Source: Jaminaea rosea
Taxonomy: Eukaryota > Basidiomycota > Exobasidiomycetes > Microstromatales
NCBI RefSeq assembly: GCF_003144245.1
Contig: NW_020289986.1
Coordinates: 493,305-557,304 of the forward strand
Reading direction: 5' to 3'
DNA length: 64,000 nt
Translations under genes and position numbers: made by a program
In this document: piece after piece, positions 11,437-20,851 of the stretch
Layout: the number at the start of each line of letters is the position of its first letter
How positions within the stretch are numbered: the stretch's first letter is position 1
The notes under the pieces: generated by a model
Seen by the model: only the letters and a program-made list of their open reading frames with translations
Told to the model about the DNA's origin: nothing
Database searches by the model: none

Positions 11437-13509
11437 CTACGCCAGCACAGTCGGCCTCGTCGGCGAGGCATTGGAGAAGAAGGTGTACAGGTTCATGCGA
11501 CTGGATCCACCACAGTAGAGCGTCGAATTGCCGTTGCAAGGCATCGAGCAGCCGCGCGCCACGGGCTCCGCATTGCTTGCCTTGAAGCCCGTAGGCAGCT
11601 TCGTTGCGCCCCAGCACTCCCCACCGTACTCGACGCCGCAGAAGGTCATCTTCTTTGCCTGGCACCCAGCGAGGCAACCCGCTACCGTGTTGGCCGGGTT
11701 CGAGATGCCCGTCGGCAGAGTGCGCGCACTTGGCGAGTCGACGGCGCAGTCGGTGAAGTTCCATTGTCCCTGCTGCATGACGGTGAATTGGCTCTGCTTC
11801 CAGGCGTTGTCCTTGTAGACCTGCAATCGGCTCGCGGCACCGCAGAAGCTCGTCTTGTCGCCCGAGCACAACATGCTGCACTGCGAGTCGGCCAGCTTGG
11901 CAGTCGAAATCGATGCGCCGCAATAGCACTCGGACGAGTACTGAGTGGCCGAGAACTGCAGACCCTTGGATGCGCAGAAGGCGGCACACTGAGTGGGCGT
12001 GTTGGTGCTGTTCGAGTACGAGGCCTTGGAAAGAGCTCGCCCGCCGCTGAGCTCCTGGTAGCAGCCCTGGTAGCTCGACGTGCCAGCGGTAGGCGGGATG
12101 GAAGTAGCAGCCGTAGTTGTCACGGCCTTGATAGAGTAGACGGAGAGCAAGCTGCTACCACCGCACGTCTCCGTCGAGTTGCCGGGGCAAGCCATGTTGC
12201 AGAAGTCGTCAGAGACCTTCTTGGCACCAGAGGTCATGGAGTTGTCGCACCAGCACTCTTGGCCGTACTCCATGCCGGCGACGGAGAAGCCAGCAGCGGA
12301 GCAGGCGGCGCGGCAGACGCTCGTGCTCATCTGACCCTTGTAGCTGACCTTGTTGACGAGGGCTCGTGCGTTCGTGGGCTCCTGGTAGCAGCCCCGGTAG
12401 GCGGCGTCGGCGGGCGTCGAGTTGTTGGGCGTGGCCGTCGTCGTAGGGCTGCTGGCCGTGCAGCCAGCGCCAGCGCCCTTGAAAGGACCGTTTTTAACCG
12501 TCTGGCAACCTGGAAGAGCATCAAAGTTGCTACCGAGGACGACCTCATTGACGGCAGCGCCCGTACGGCAGTAGCCGGCTGCCGGGTCTGCGCTGTTGGG
12601 CGTCGTCGTCTCTTCATGGATCGAGGGAACAAAGGGAGCACACTGGCGAATGTTGCCGCCAAGCTCGCCATCGCACTCGTCAATGGCAGCCTTGAGCACC
12701 GTCGTATCCCAGTCGCTGACGAAGTCTGCGTGGAAAGAGTAGCCGATGGCGTCTCCGTTTGCGAGAACAAAGCCGCTGCTCGAATTGCCCTTTGTGACGC
12801 TGCCCTGGAGCGATCCAGTGTCGTAGATGAACTCGTAGAACAGGGTCATGAACTTGATGGGGTGCGTTGAGGGGCAGTCACCCGTGTCGGCCTGGCCACC
12901 AATGGGGTAGGCGACGTGCGACTGATGGTCGTCCGAGTCGAGGTCCTTGCCGTTCCAGCACGAAGGGAAGACGATCTGAGCGCGCATACCGCCGGAGCAC
13001 ACGCCAGTGGGCAGCGTCGTGGTCTGAGGGTTGTTGCCGCCGAGGCAGACGAAGCTGACGGCCTTGGCCTTGATGGGGTCAGAGTTGGGTGCGTCAAAGA
13101 GCATGGCTGAGCCAGCAATCATCTTGAGACCCTTGGGGAACGGCTGGAGCGATGTAGAGTCCTCGCCCATCTTGGGACCGCCGCGGTTGAGATAGTAGGT
13201 GTTGACGGTGCCGAGGTTGATGGACGCAAACTTGCGTGTGTCACCGTTGTAGTAGTAGAGCTGAGGCGCCCAGTACTTGCTGAGGTCGGCCTTGACGGGG
13301 CTGGTGGTGCACATCGTGTTGACGTCTTGACCGGGTTGAATGGCAGCTGAGCCGACAAAGGCGTGCGTGTGACCTGAGATGCCATTGGGGGCGATGATGG
13401 GGTCGAGGCGCTGTGAGACGAGGTTGTGGTGGCCAAGAATCCAATATGCGTGGGCAGAGGGCACCAAGGCGAGGAGCGCAAGTACGACGAGTGGGGTCCA
13501 CGACAACAT
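11437..13509 (-). CDS. Secreted DUF1996 protein with three WSC domains
   Basis: Secreted or wall-associated protein of 690 aa, single exon. The ATG at 13509 opens a clear signal peptide (MLSWTPLVVLALLALVPSAHA). Residues 22 to about 300 form a DUF1996 domain: ILGHHNLVSQRLDPI, SGHTHAFVGSAA, and the later CWNGKDLDSDDHQSHVAYP with its conserved His/Asp. Three Cys-rich WSC modules follow, starting near YRGCYQEPTNARAL, YQGCYQELSGGRAL and WNFTDCAVDSPSAR. Each carries the YGxECWC/YSSECYC/YGGECWG core and a CxGxxxxxCGG closing motif; the third is the most divergent. WSC modules bind polysaccharide, so wall attachment is likely, though the DUF1996 activity is unknown. No TM helix follows the WSC modules, so this is a soluble protein rather than a Wsc sensor. 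The translation start 66 codons upstream would bury the signal peptide and is rejected. Confidence 0.88.
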   Translation of the reverse strand: MLSWTPLVVLALLALVPSAHAYWILGHHNLVSQRLDPIIAPNGISGHTHAFVGSAAIQPGQDVNTMCTTSPVKADLSKYWAPQLYYYNGDTRKFASINLGTVNTYYLNRGGPKMGEDSTSLQPFPKGLKMIAGSAMLFDAPNSDPIKAKAVSFVCLGGNNPQTTTLPTGVCSGGMRAQIVFPSCWNGKDLDSDDHQSHVAYPIGGQADTGDCPSTHPIKFMTLFYEFIYDTGSLQGSVTKGNSSSGFVLANGDAIGYSFHADFVSDWDTTVLKAAIDECDGELGGNIRQCAPFVPSIHEETTTPNSADPAAGYCRTGAAVNEVVLGSNFDALPGCQTVKNGPFKGAGAGCTASSPTTTATPNNSTPADAAYRGCYQEPTNARALVNKVSYKGQMSTSVCRAACSAAGFSVAGMEYGQECWCDNSMTSGAKKVSDDFCNMACPGNSTETCGGSSLLSVYSIKAVTTTAATSIPPTAGTSSYQGCYQELSGGRALSKASYSNSTNTPTQCAAFCASKGLQFSATQYSSECYCGASISTAKLADSQCSMLCSGDKTSFCGAASRLQVYKDNAWKQSQFTVMQQGQWNFTDCAVDSPSARTLPTGISNPANTVAGCLAGCQAKKMTFCGVEYGGECWGATKLPTGFKASNAEPVARGCSMPCNGNSTLYCGGSSRMNLYTFFSNASPTRPTVLA

Positions 13510-14637
13510 GGCGGGAGAGGGGGTGGAGGGGAGGAGTGAGGGAATCGGAGAGCAAGGAGCGATGAGGAGTCGAGATGGAGCAACTAGTCGCCGCCCATGA
13601 TCCTTTTTGTAGCATCTCGTCCTCGAGCGGTGCTTGCTTCGGCGATGACGATACGGAGGGAGCGAGCAAGCAAGCAAGGGCATCGGTGATTGAAAGGAGC
13701 GCATCATTTGCTTGGCCTATCCGGAGCTCGATCAAGCTCTCTCTGCCGGTTCCTGCGTGGGAGGTCCGAAAGAGGTCGTCGAGGTCATCGAGGTCGTCAT
13801 TCTGGCTAAACAAGGTTGACGAGACGCTTTGACGTGAGAAACGGAACCCAACTTGGAACAACCAACATCTCTCGTCCGTCGAAAGCTCTCGTGCTCCCTT
13901 CCCGCCTGTGCCGGTCGACGCGTCGACCGCATGCGGGCGCGGAGACTTTCGAAGCCCGCCACGACTCTCGGGACGACGCACAGACGCCACGCCACGCACG
14001 CCCGGCTCATCGAATCTTCCTTTTCTCGTCGCCGCTTCAAGCTTTGAATGCTCCTCGACGACAACGCAGAGCCAGTGATCGAGCGGAGACGCGACCGTGA
14101 CGTCGTGAATACAGGCAGGCCTATCGCGGCGACTTGCTCCTCTTGCTCTTCCGGCTGCCGCTGCATCATCGTCTATGGCTAGCGTCGCCAGCCGTTGCCC
14201 TCTCCGTCAGTGCCTCGACCATCGACCGCGTGGCGCTATTCGAGAGCTTAAAAGTGGCTCTAGCTCTGCGACCAATCTCGCTGAGACAGCACGATAGGAT
14301 AAAGCGTGGGTACAAGGACAATTACGGCGACCGCATTCTCTCCTAGCGAGAGGCGATTGGATTGATCGGGGCCCGAGACAACTCAGTGTCACCGAGCGAG
14401 CTCCCACGCTTTGTCGTTGGGCAGTGCACGGTGCGCATCATCTTGTGCCCATTTCGCCTTGTGATGCCATAATCGCACGCCCGACGTAAGTTCAGGCCGG
14501 AGGTGCTCTGATGATCGAAGTGATTGCCGATACCACTCGAGCGCTAAGTGGTGTCTCGGCCGGATACGCTAGGCGCGGTGTGGTTGTTGATGTCGTATCG
14601 CACCTGAAGTTGCTACTCGCTGCTCCTCGCGACGTTC
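13510..14637. promoter_or_regulatory. Upstream region of the DUF1996/WSC gene
   Basis: 1.13 kb between the WSC gene start and the stop of the next minus-strand gene. It includes a run of GTCGAGGTCATC-type short repeats (about 13768-13800) and a TGACGTC core at about 14098, followed by GTGA. No gene recognised; small frames are Arg/Ser-rich shadows. Confidence 0.4.
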
Positions 14638-16023
14638 TCACGACCTCCCGCAGAGGACGTTGCTGATCGCCTCGAGTCTCTCGCTGCTTTCGAGTCGTCG
14701 TGCCCCTTTGCCCTCTATCTGCTCCTTGACTTGCAATGCTCGGCGCCACTCGTAGCTCGTCGACGTAGCGTTAGAGCGCCTCTCCAAAGTATCGAGACGC
14801 TGACGGAATACTGTGGTCACTCGATCGTCTCGGGCAAAGAAGTAGGCGGGAAGAGCCTGTGAGTCCTCGTTGTCGTCGTCGTTCCGAGGCCTGATGAGCT
14901 CCCACAGAGCCATGAGCAGCAGGTCACCGACGGCGTTGTTGATGAGGTCTTGGACCGAGGCGATGCGCGACGAGACGCTGCGTCGCTTACTTGTTCCCTG
15001 GCTAGTCGTCAGGCCGGCATTGACAAACTGCAAGACGAGCTGCGTGGCCTCGTCAACTGGGTCGCCACGTTTTGAGCGGATCGTGGAGCACAGCGAGTCG
15101 ATGGCGTCGGTGATAAAGGCGAGGCCTTCACTCATGAAGAGGACCTGAATGTAGCTTGAGAGCAGACGAGTCTGGTCTGTGGCGAGGGAAGAGTCGATGG
15201 CCAGCTTGAGATTGGTGCGCAGCTTGCGCAGACGGGCGAGAGTACGCGGGTCGAAGGTGTTGCGCACGCGGTGACGACCGGTCGTGCCGTCATCGACTGG
15301 ATCTGGCAGCGTGTTGACAAATTTACTCATGGCGCCGACGAGGACGATTGCCGTCGACTCCCACTTGGGGCCTAGGGAGATGGCATAGCCCAGTGGCGTC
15401 TGCATGAGCGTCGACTTGGACATGCCATGAGGGCTGGCGGCGGAGGAAGAGCCAGGGGCCGAGTCGAGGAGGAGGTCGAAGTTGAAGTTGCGAATTTCGA
15501 GGATCGTCGTCGTGTCCTGGCGTTCAATGGCGCGGAGGAGGTCGTGACGTTCGTACGACTTGGCCGGGCGTGGATCAGAGGTGCCTGCCGCAGTCTTGAC
15601 AGCACTTTGCTCGCTGCTCGCCTCTGCTATCGTGGTGGCCTCATCACCTTCCTTGCGTGCTGCTTGTCCTGCCTCGCTCTTTGCAGCGGCGGTGAGGCGG
15701 CTGAGAAGGGCAACGATGGCGGCGCTCCCTTGCGAGGCATCAGATCGCTGTCCGAGCAGCTGTGGATCGAGATCCCAGTTGAGTTTCATGTCTTCGAGTG
15801 CCTTTTCGACACACCGCCGAGTGTCTGCGTCCGTCTCATCAGGCCAGAGGACCTCGAGCTGCGATGCCTCGAGGGTGGGGAACGAGTTGCCCAGCCAAGG
15901 CGCCGTTTGCCATCTCGATTGCGGGGCGGCGACTTGTTGCGCCGAAGGTGTTGAGTTCCCTGCACCCTTCCACGACTTCCTCACAGCATCGACGACGTCT
16001 GCAAAGCTCTTTGGGCGACTCAT
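14638..16023 (-). CDS. Conserved-looking hypothetical protein, possibly ankyrin-like
   Basis: 461-aa protein, single exon, function not recognised. The ATG at 16023 is the first true ATG; the frame upstream has TTG only. The N-terminus holds a WPDETDADTRRCVEKALEDM helix. In the middle, two helical stretches (HDLLRAIERQDTTTILEIRNFNFDL, then TPLGYAISLGPKWESTAIVLVGA) are spaced like degenerate ankyrin repeats. The C-terminal half (LRKLRTNLKLAIDSS, VLFMSEGLAFITDAID, LINNAVGDLLLMALWELIRP) is predicted all-helical. No signal peptide or TM helix. The sustained helical pattern without low complexity over the last 300 residues argues for a real folded protein. Confidence 0.72.
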   Translation of the reverse strand: MSRPKSFADVVDAVRKSWKGAGNSTPSAQQVAAPQSRWQTAPWLGNSFPTLEASQLEVLWPDETDADTRRCVEKALEDMKLNWDLDPQLLGQRSDASQGSAAIVALLSRLTAAAKSEAGQAARKEGDEATTIAEASSEQSAVKTAAGTSDPRPAKSYERHDLLRAIERQDTTTILEIRNFNFDLLLDSAPGSSSAASPHGMSKSTLMQTPLGYAISLGPKWESTAIVLVGAMSKFVNTLPDPVDDGTTGRHRVRNTFDPRTLARLRKLRTNLKLAIDSSLATDQTRLLSSYIQVLFMSEGLAFITDAIDSLCSTIRSKRGDPVDEATQLVLQFVNAGLTTSQGTSKRRSVSSRIASVQDLINNAVGDLLLMALWELIRPRNDDDNEDSQALPAYFFARDDRVTTVFRQRLDTLERRSNATSTSYEWRRALQVKEQIEGKGARRLESSERLEAISNVLCGRS

Positions 16024-16257
16024 CGGGCGGCGCAAGATGTAGTTTTGTCGAGTCAGGGCGTCGAGGCGTCAAGGACGGACGTGGAGGAGCGGATAGCGGT
16101 GCCTGAACTTGGCCCGCCCGCGTGGCCCTCAATCGCCGGAACGGCAACCCCCGGCCCTAAGCTGGGCATGCCCGGCCTACTCTACCTTCTTGCGTGATGG
16201 CGTGGGGAGGAGGATAGGTATCCCAGCTTCTCTTCCTTTCCACGCAACGCTTCAATC

Positions 16258-16938
16258 ATGTCCGCTCAAGCATTCCTCTCCACGATCTCATCTCGCCGCT
16301 CCATCTATTCGCTGGGCAAGAAGCTGCCGCTGGCCCAGGCGGAGCTGTCGAAGCTGGTCAAGGAGGTCGTCAAGCAGTCGCCATCCTCCTTCAACTCTCA
16401 GACTTCGCGCGTGGTGAGTAGCGGGCGCCTCAATCCCTCGCTCGCAGAGTAGGAGCTGATAAAATTTGTGCCCACGCAATCGCAGGTCATTCTGTACGAC
16501 CAGGCGCACGACGATTACTGGTCCCACACCGTCAAAGAGGCGCTTCGGGCCGTGGCGCCTGCCGACGCCTTTGAAAAGGGAGCTGAACGCCTGAAAGGCT
16601 TCCAGGCTGCTGCTGGGACGGTCTTGTTCTTCGAGAGCGAGACTGCCATTCGCCAGATGCAAGAGAAGATCTCCCTCTACGCTGACCGCTTCCCTCAATG
16701 GAGCACTCACTCGAGCGGCATGGCTCAGATTAATGTGTGGACTGCCATCGAGACTGCTGGTTTGGGAGGCAACCTCCAGCATTACGGCAACTTGACCAAC
16801 GATGCCCTCATTGAAAAGTACAAGCTTCCCAAGGACTGGAAGCTGCACGGTGAGCTCGTCTTTGGAGAGGTCTTGGCGCCAGCTGGAGAGAAGACGTACA
16901 TGTCCGACGAGGAGCGTTTCCGCGAATTCTCGTCGTGA
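16258..16938 (+). CDS. HBN1: Nitroreductase-family protein (Hbn1/Frm2-like)
   Basis: FMN-dependent nitroreductase-fold protein of 202 aa, typical length for the fungal Hbn1/Frm2 group. Exons 16258-16413 and 16486-16938 with a GTGAGT donor. The N-terminal FLSTISSRRSIYSLGKKLPLAQAEL contains the RRS/Y element of the phosphate-binding N-terminus. QSPSSFNSQTSRVVILYDQAHDDYW is the second family block, split by the intron inside SRV|VIL. WSTHSSGMAQINVWTAIETAGLGGNLQHY is the central helix and FMN-site region. LHGELVFGE lies near the end. The protein is probably cytosolic; in yeast, relatives are linked to lipid signalling and oxidative stress. The substrate is not deducible. Confidence 0.9.
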
Positions 16939-17527
16939 AACCGTGCGCGACGCCCGGAGAATAGTAATATGATAGACAGGACGGCTCATTGAAGAAGTGA
17001 AATACCATCTTCTCCTTCGTCGTCGTGCTCGCGTCGTGTGCCATGGCTGCTCGTCGTCGCCTCTTCCCCGCTCGTTGAGATTGAGCCGAGGGCGGAGGCA
17101 GACGAACGTCGGCGCGGGCGGAGGCAGCAGGCAGCGGATGAAGATGGCTTGTGAGCAACCAAGGGCGGGGCGGAGGGGCGGGGGGGCGCGCGGGCGGGCT
17201 GTCTCTTGTCTGTCGCTCGTCGTCGTCGTCGACCTGGCGTGCCGTGCAGCCAAGGCCGAGAGTCCAAGTCGAGGCGCCTCGACGACAGGACCATCGGTCG
17301 TCGTTGCTACTACTCTATATCATCACCAACGGCTGCGACCTTTCGCAACGCCGCCGCCACTGCTGCTGCTGCTGCTGCTGCTGCTACGTAGTCTACTCTA
17401 TCTTCGTACTCGCTCAGCTGCTTCCATGATCAACGTCTAATTGGCATCAGCCCCGACCAGCGATCTCCGGCTCCCCTTTTCCCCCTTCCCTTCCCTTCGC
17501 GCGACGCAACCTTCTTTGGCCGCCAGC
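16939..17527. promoter_or_regulatory. Promoter and leader region of the ataxin-2 gene
   Basis: 589 bp upstream of the Pbp1 start. It holds a very G-rich run at about 17162-17200 (GGGGCGGAGGGGCGGGGGGGCG) and a (CTG)8 tract at 17361-17385. No ORF of interest. Confidence 0.45.
17361..17385 (+). repeat. (CTG)8 trinucleotide repeat in the ataxin-2 leader
   Basis: Eight uninterrupted CTG units on the coding strand, about 140 bp before the ATXN2/Pbp1 start codon, hence probably in the 5' UTR or core promoter. Confidence 0.85.
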
Positions 17528-20486
17528 ATGTCCCTTCGTGGAGCCAGAGGCGGAAGCACTGCAGCCTCACGCGGTGGCAGTCGCCTCTCCACGTCGTCTC
17601 CTCGTGGCGGTAGTGGTAGCAGTCCCAGCACTCGCGGATGGTCCACTCCCAATGGCTTTCGCGGACCATCAGCAGCAGCAGCTCCTGCTCCTGCTCCTCC
17701 TTCGCAGGCTCCATCGGCCTCTGCTTTCCCCTCGCTGGGATCGCAGACGCAGACTGCTCAACGAGGGGACGATGCAGCTAGCCGCACCCTGTTTGTCCTT
17801 GTCAGCCTGGTAGGCAACACCGTCACTGCAAAGACTCGAAGCGGACAACGATTCGTTGGTATCTTGCACTCGACCTCTCCCGGTGATCTCGGCGTCAGCC
17901 TCTCGTCTGCTCAGGAGATCAAGGGCGATGGTACCCTGGGCGCTCCACAGAAGCTCCTCGTCATCAATGGCGGCGACTTGGACATCGTCGAGGCTCACGA
18001 GGTGACCCTGGGCGAGCCTGTACGAGAGGCGGACCGACAGTGTGAGTGTGGGATCGTGTGCCAGAGGGCGGGGCGACGATATCGACATCAAAAAGGAAAG
18101 CTGACCTCTTTTGTCTCGTCGCGACGTGATCTCGCGCAGCCTTTCGCACCGACGTCGAGATCTCTGCGGCAGCTCGTCCAGACCCGGCATCGAGGGCATT
18201 GGAAAAGTGGGACGACGATGGCAGCGCACTCAGTGGAGGCATCGAAGACGGCTCAGCGACCAACAACAGCAGCAAGTCTTCGAAGCCCGGCCAGGCATGG
18301 GATCAATTCGCAGCCAATGAAGCTCGCTTTGGTCTCAAGAGCAACTACGACGAGGACCTCTACACGACGAAGCTCGATCGTAGCGGCAAGGACTTCAAGG
18401 AGAAGGAAAGGAGAGCTGCACGTTTGGCAGCAGAGATTGAAGGGCAGGTGTCTTCGAACACTCACATGGCAGAAGAGAGGGGACATGTCGATGACTCGGG
18501 CCAGAACGAGGAAGACAAGTGCGTGGACGCGTGCACGAGAGTCGCAGCAGAATTCAAGCTAACCCGCAATGCTCCCCTTGTCTCGCGCTTAGGTACGGCG
18601 CCGTCAAGCGTGGTCCCAATGCCTATGTCCCTCCCGCAGCGAGAAGAGCGGCTGCCAGCCCTCGCGTCGTCCTCGCCGAGGCGGCCGAGAAGAAGGCAGG
18701 AGCTGCAGCTCCTAGCATCGCCGTCAATGTCGCAAGCCCCACGATCCCAGATGGTGACGGGAGCGGAGCTACAGCGCCGAAAGCTACGACGGTCGCTGCT
18801 GCTGCTCCTGCTGCTGCTGGGGGTGCAGCCCCAGAGGACGGCAAGTCCAATCGCCTTCATTCGGACTTTAAGCAGTTCGTATCCTCTGAGCGAATGCGCT
18901 TCGAGTCGCGCAAGCAGCAGCAGACGGAGCAGGAGAAGAAGGCGCGCCTCGCCGAGCTCAAGAGCTGGTCATCGAGCTTCAAGCTCAAGACGCCCATGCC
19001 TGAAGACGTCGCATCAGTCGTACACAAGAGCCCGGATTCAAAGCCTCGCGATCCAGCCCTTCAAAAGAGCTTGAGCCCGGCACCAGCTCACGCTCAGTCC
19101 TCTTCGATGGCTCCGACGTCTTCGAGCGGCGCTGCGAGTGCAAGTACGGCTGCGACGCCAGCACCACCGTCGACTCAGGCTGCGCAGCTGGCTGATACCA
19201 AAGCAATGCTTTCTAAGATGACGATTCCCAAGATTCCGCCCTTCAAGGCCAAACAGGACGGGGCGGCCCCTGCGGCTGGTGCTGCGCCAGCGCTTCCTTC
19301 GTCGTCAGCAATGTCCAAGATGAGCGCCAAGGCGAGCTCTTTCAAGCCCTTCAATCCTGCAGCCGCAAGCTTCACACCGGGCGCTGGAGCAGGGGCAGCT
19401 TCATCTACTCCCGCCGCTCCTGCCCCACCCGCCAATCCCTTCTTTGGCAATCGTCCCCTCAACAAGTCGGCTACGCCCCTGCACGTGCGCGAGGACTTTA
19501 CGCCGTTCAAAAAGGGCTCGTCCAAGGTGGTGCCTGAGTCGTCGTCGATCCCACCCACTTGGCCGTACAATGGCAAATCCTTCCGTGCCATGTACACGCA
19601 GCCACAGGCTCAAGGGCCCGCTGTTCCGGGCACGCCTGGCCACGCTACTACTCCTCTTCAGCAGGGGCAAGGCGAAGGAGGTGGAGCGCCCCCAGTCCCA
19701 GGCACCCCGCAGTACGCCCCCTCACCCGCTCTCGTCTACCAACCTCAGCAACAGCAGCAGCCCCCGATGGGACCACCTTCTGGTCCCTATCGCTTCCCCC
19801 CTCACGGCCAGTACCCGATGCCGATGCCGCACGGAATGCCTCACGGCGGTCCTGGCATGCCCTTTGCAGGAGGAGCACCTGTTCAGCAACAGCAGCAATT
19901 CGCCATGATGCCTCATACGCCGCACAATCCTCACGCACCGCACGCGATGCCCTTTTCACCACCTATGCCGCCTCAGGGCCCGCCAGCCACGATGTACTCG
20001 CCCCAAATGGCGGCAGCAGCTGCGGCTCAAGCGGCCGCAGGAACGGTACAGGCGGCTCCTGGTCAATTTGCAGCAGGTGGTGCTCTTCCCCCTGGCACGC
20101 CCCGTACGACGGCCAACGCAGCAGGCAAAGGGGGCGCAGCGCTACCACCGCAGATGTACTATGGGCAGGGAGGTCCCATGCCGCCCCACTTTGTCGCGGG
20201 ACCCATGGGCCCAGCCTCTATGCGGCCTGGTGGCGGCTTCCATGCGCATGGGCAGCACGGCGGGCACCCGCATCAGCAGCAACAGCAGCATCATCACCAT
20301 CCTCATCATCATCCTCACCATCAACAGCCGCCTCCCCAACACATGCATCCGGGTGTGGCCCATCCTGCTCAGCAGCAGCAGCAGGCGGTGCCGCCCCCGC
20401 CTCATTCGATGGCGAGCAGTGATGCGAGTGGGACGCCGGCTGTCAATTCACCCGCGATGGGGTCGACGGCGGGCGGGAAGGAGTAG
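17528..20486 (+). CDS. PBP1: Ataxin-2 / Pbp1 homologue
   Basis: RNA-binding, stress-granule protein of the ataxin-2 family (928 aa). Exons 17528-18041, 18140-18518 and 18593-20486. The LSm-like domain (RTLFVLVSLVGNTVTAKTRSG...VGILHST) is near residues 80-160. The LsmAD domain follows: SFRTDVEIS is formed across splice 1, then WDQFAANEARFGLKSNYDEDLYTT and AEERGHVDDSGQNEEDK. Splice 2 restores K|YGAVKRGPNAYVPPAAR. A PAM2-like motif (FNPAAASFTPG), which would dock on the MLLE domain of poly(A)-binding protein, lies about 290 residues further on. The C-terminal third is Pro/Gln/His-rich with several short polyQ and His runs. All main ataxin-2 modules are present. The start ATG at 17528 gives an Arg/Gly/Ser-rich N-terminus. 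Confidence 0.93.
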
Positions 20487-20851
20487 CGCGGGGTGTGAGG
20501 AGGGCATTGAAGGTCAGATGAGGATCTGGTAGGTATGGTTGAGTTGAGGGTATAGGCGACGGTGTATGCGGTGCAGAGCGATGTCATTTATGTCCCTCTT
20601 TACCCTCTCTATCTCTACCCTTCTATCTGCCTATCCAATCCAATCTGAAGAGAATTCAATGCTCAACGTGCGAGAGGCAAGAGAGACCCGATGAGCGCTT
20701 CGGGACTGGACAGACCAATGCCGCGGTATCCGGCTGACGGACTTGAACGAGTGGGGGGTCTCCTCGCCTCTCGTGGGCGCGCTTTCTTCCCCTTCTTCCG
20801 GTGTTGCTCTCTCCTCTTCTTGCCATCTTCCCCACACCGCGTCGCAGCGAG
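20487..20851. promoter_or_regulatory. Intergenic region upstream of the fusion gene
   Basis: 365 bp between the Pbp1 stop and the MTHFR-PMK start. It includes pyrimidine-rich stretches (20585-20640, 20775-20830) likely to be the leader. No canonical regulatory site recognised. Confidence 0.4.

Noticed and set aside
11404-12870. 488-aa plus-strand open frame
   Set aside because: Antisense of the DUF1996/WSC gene, Arg/Ala-rich, no start context or domain.
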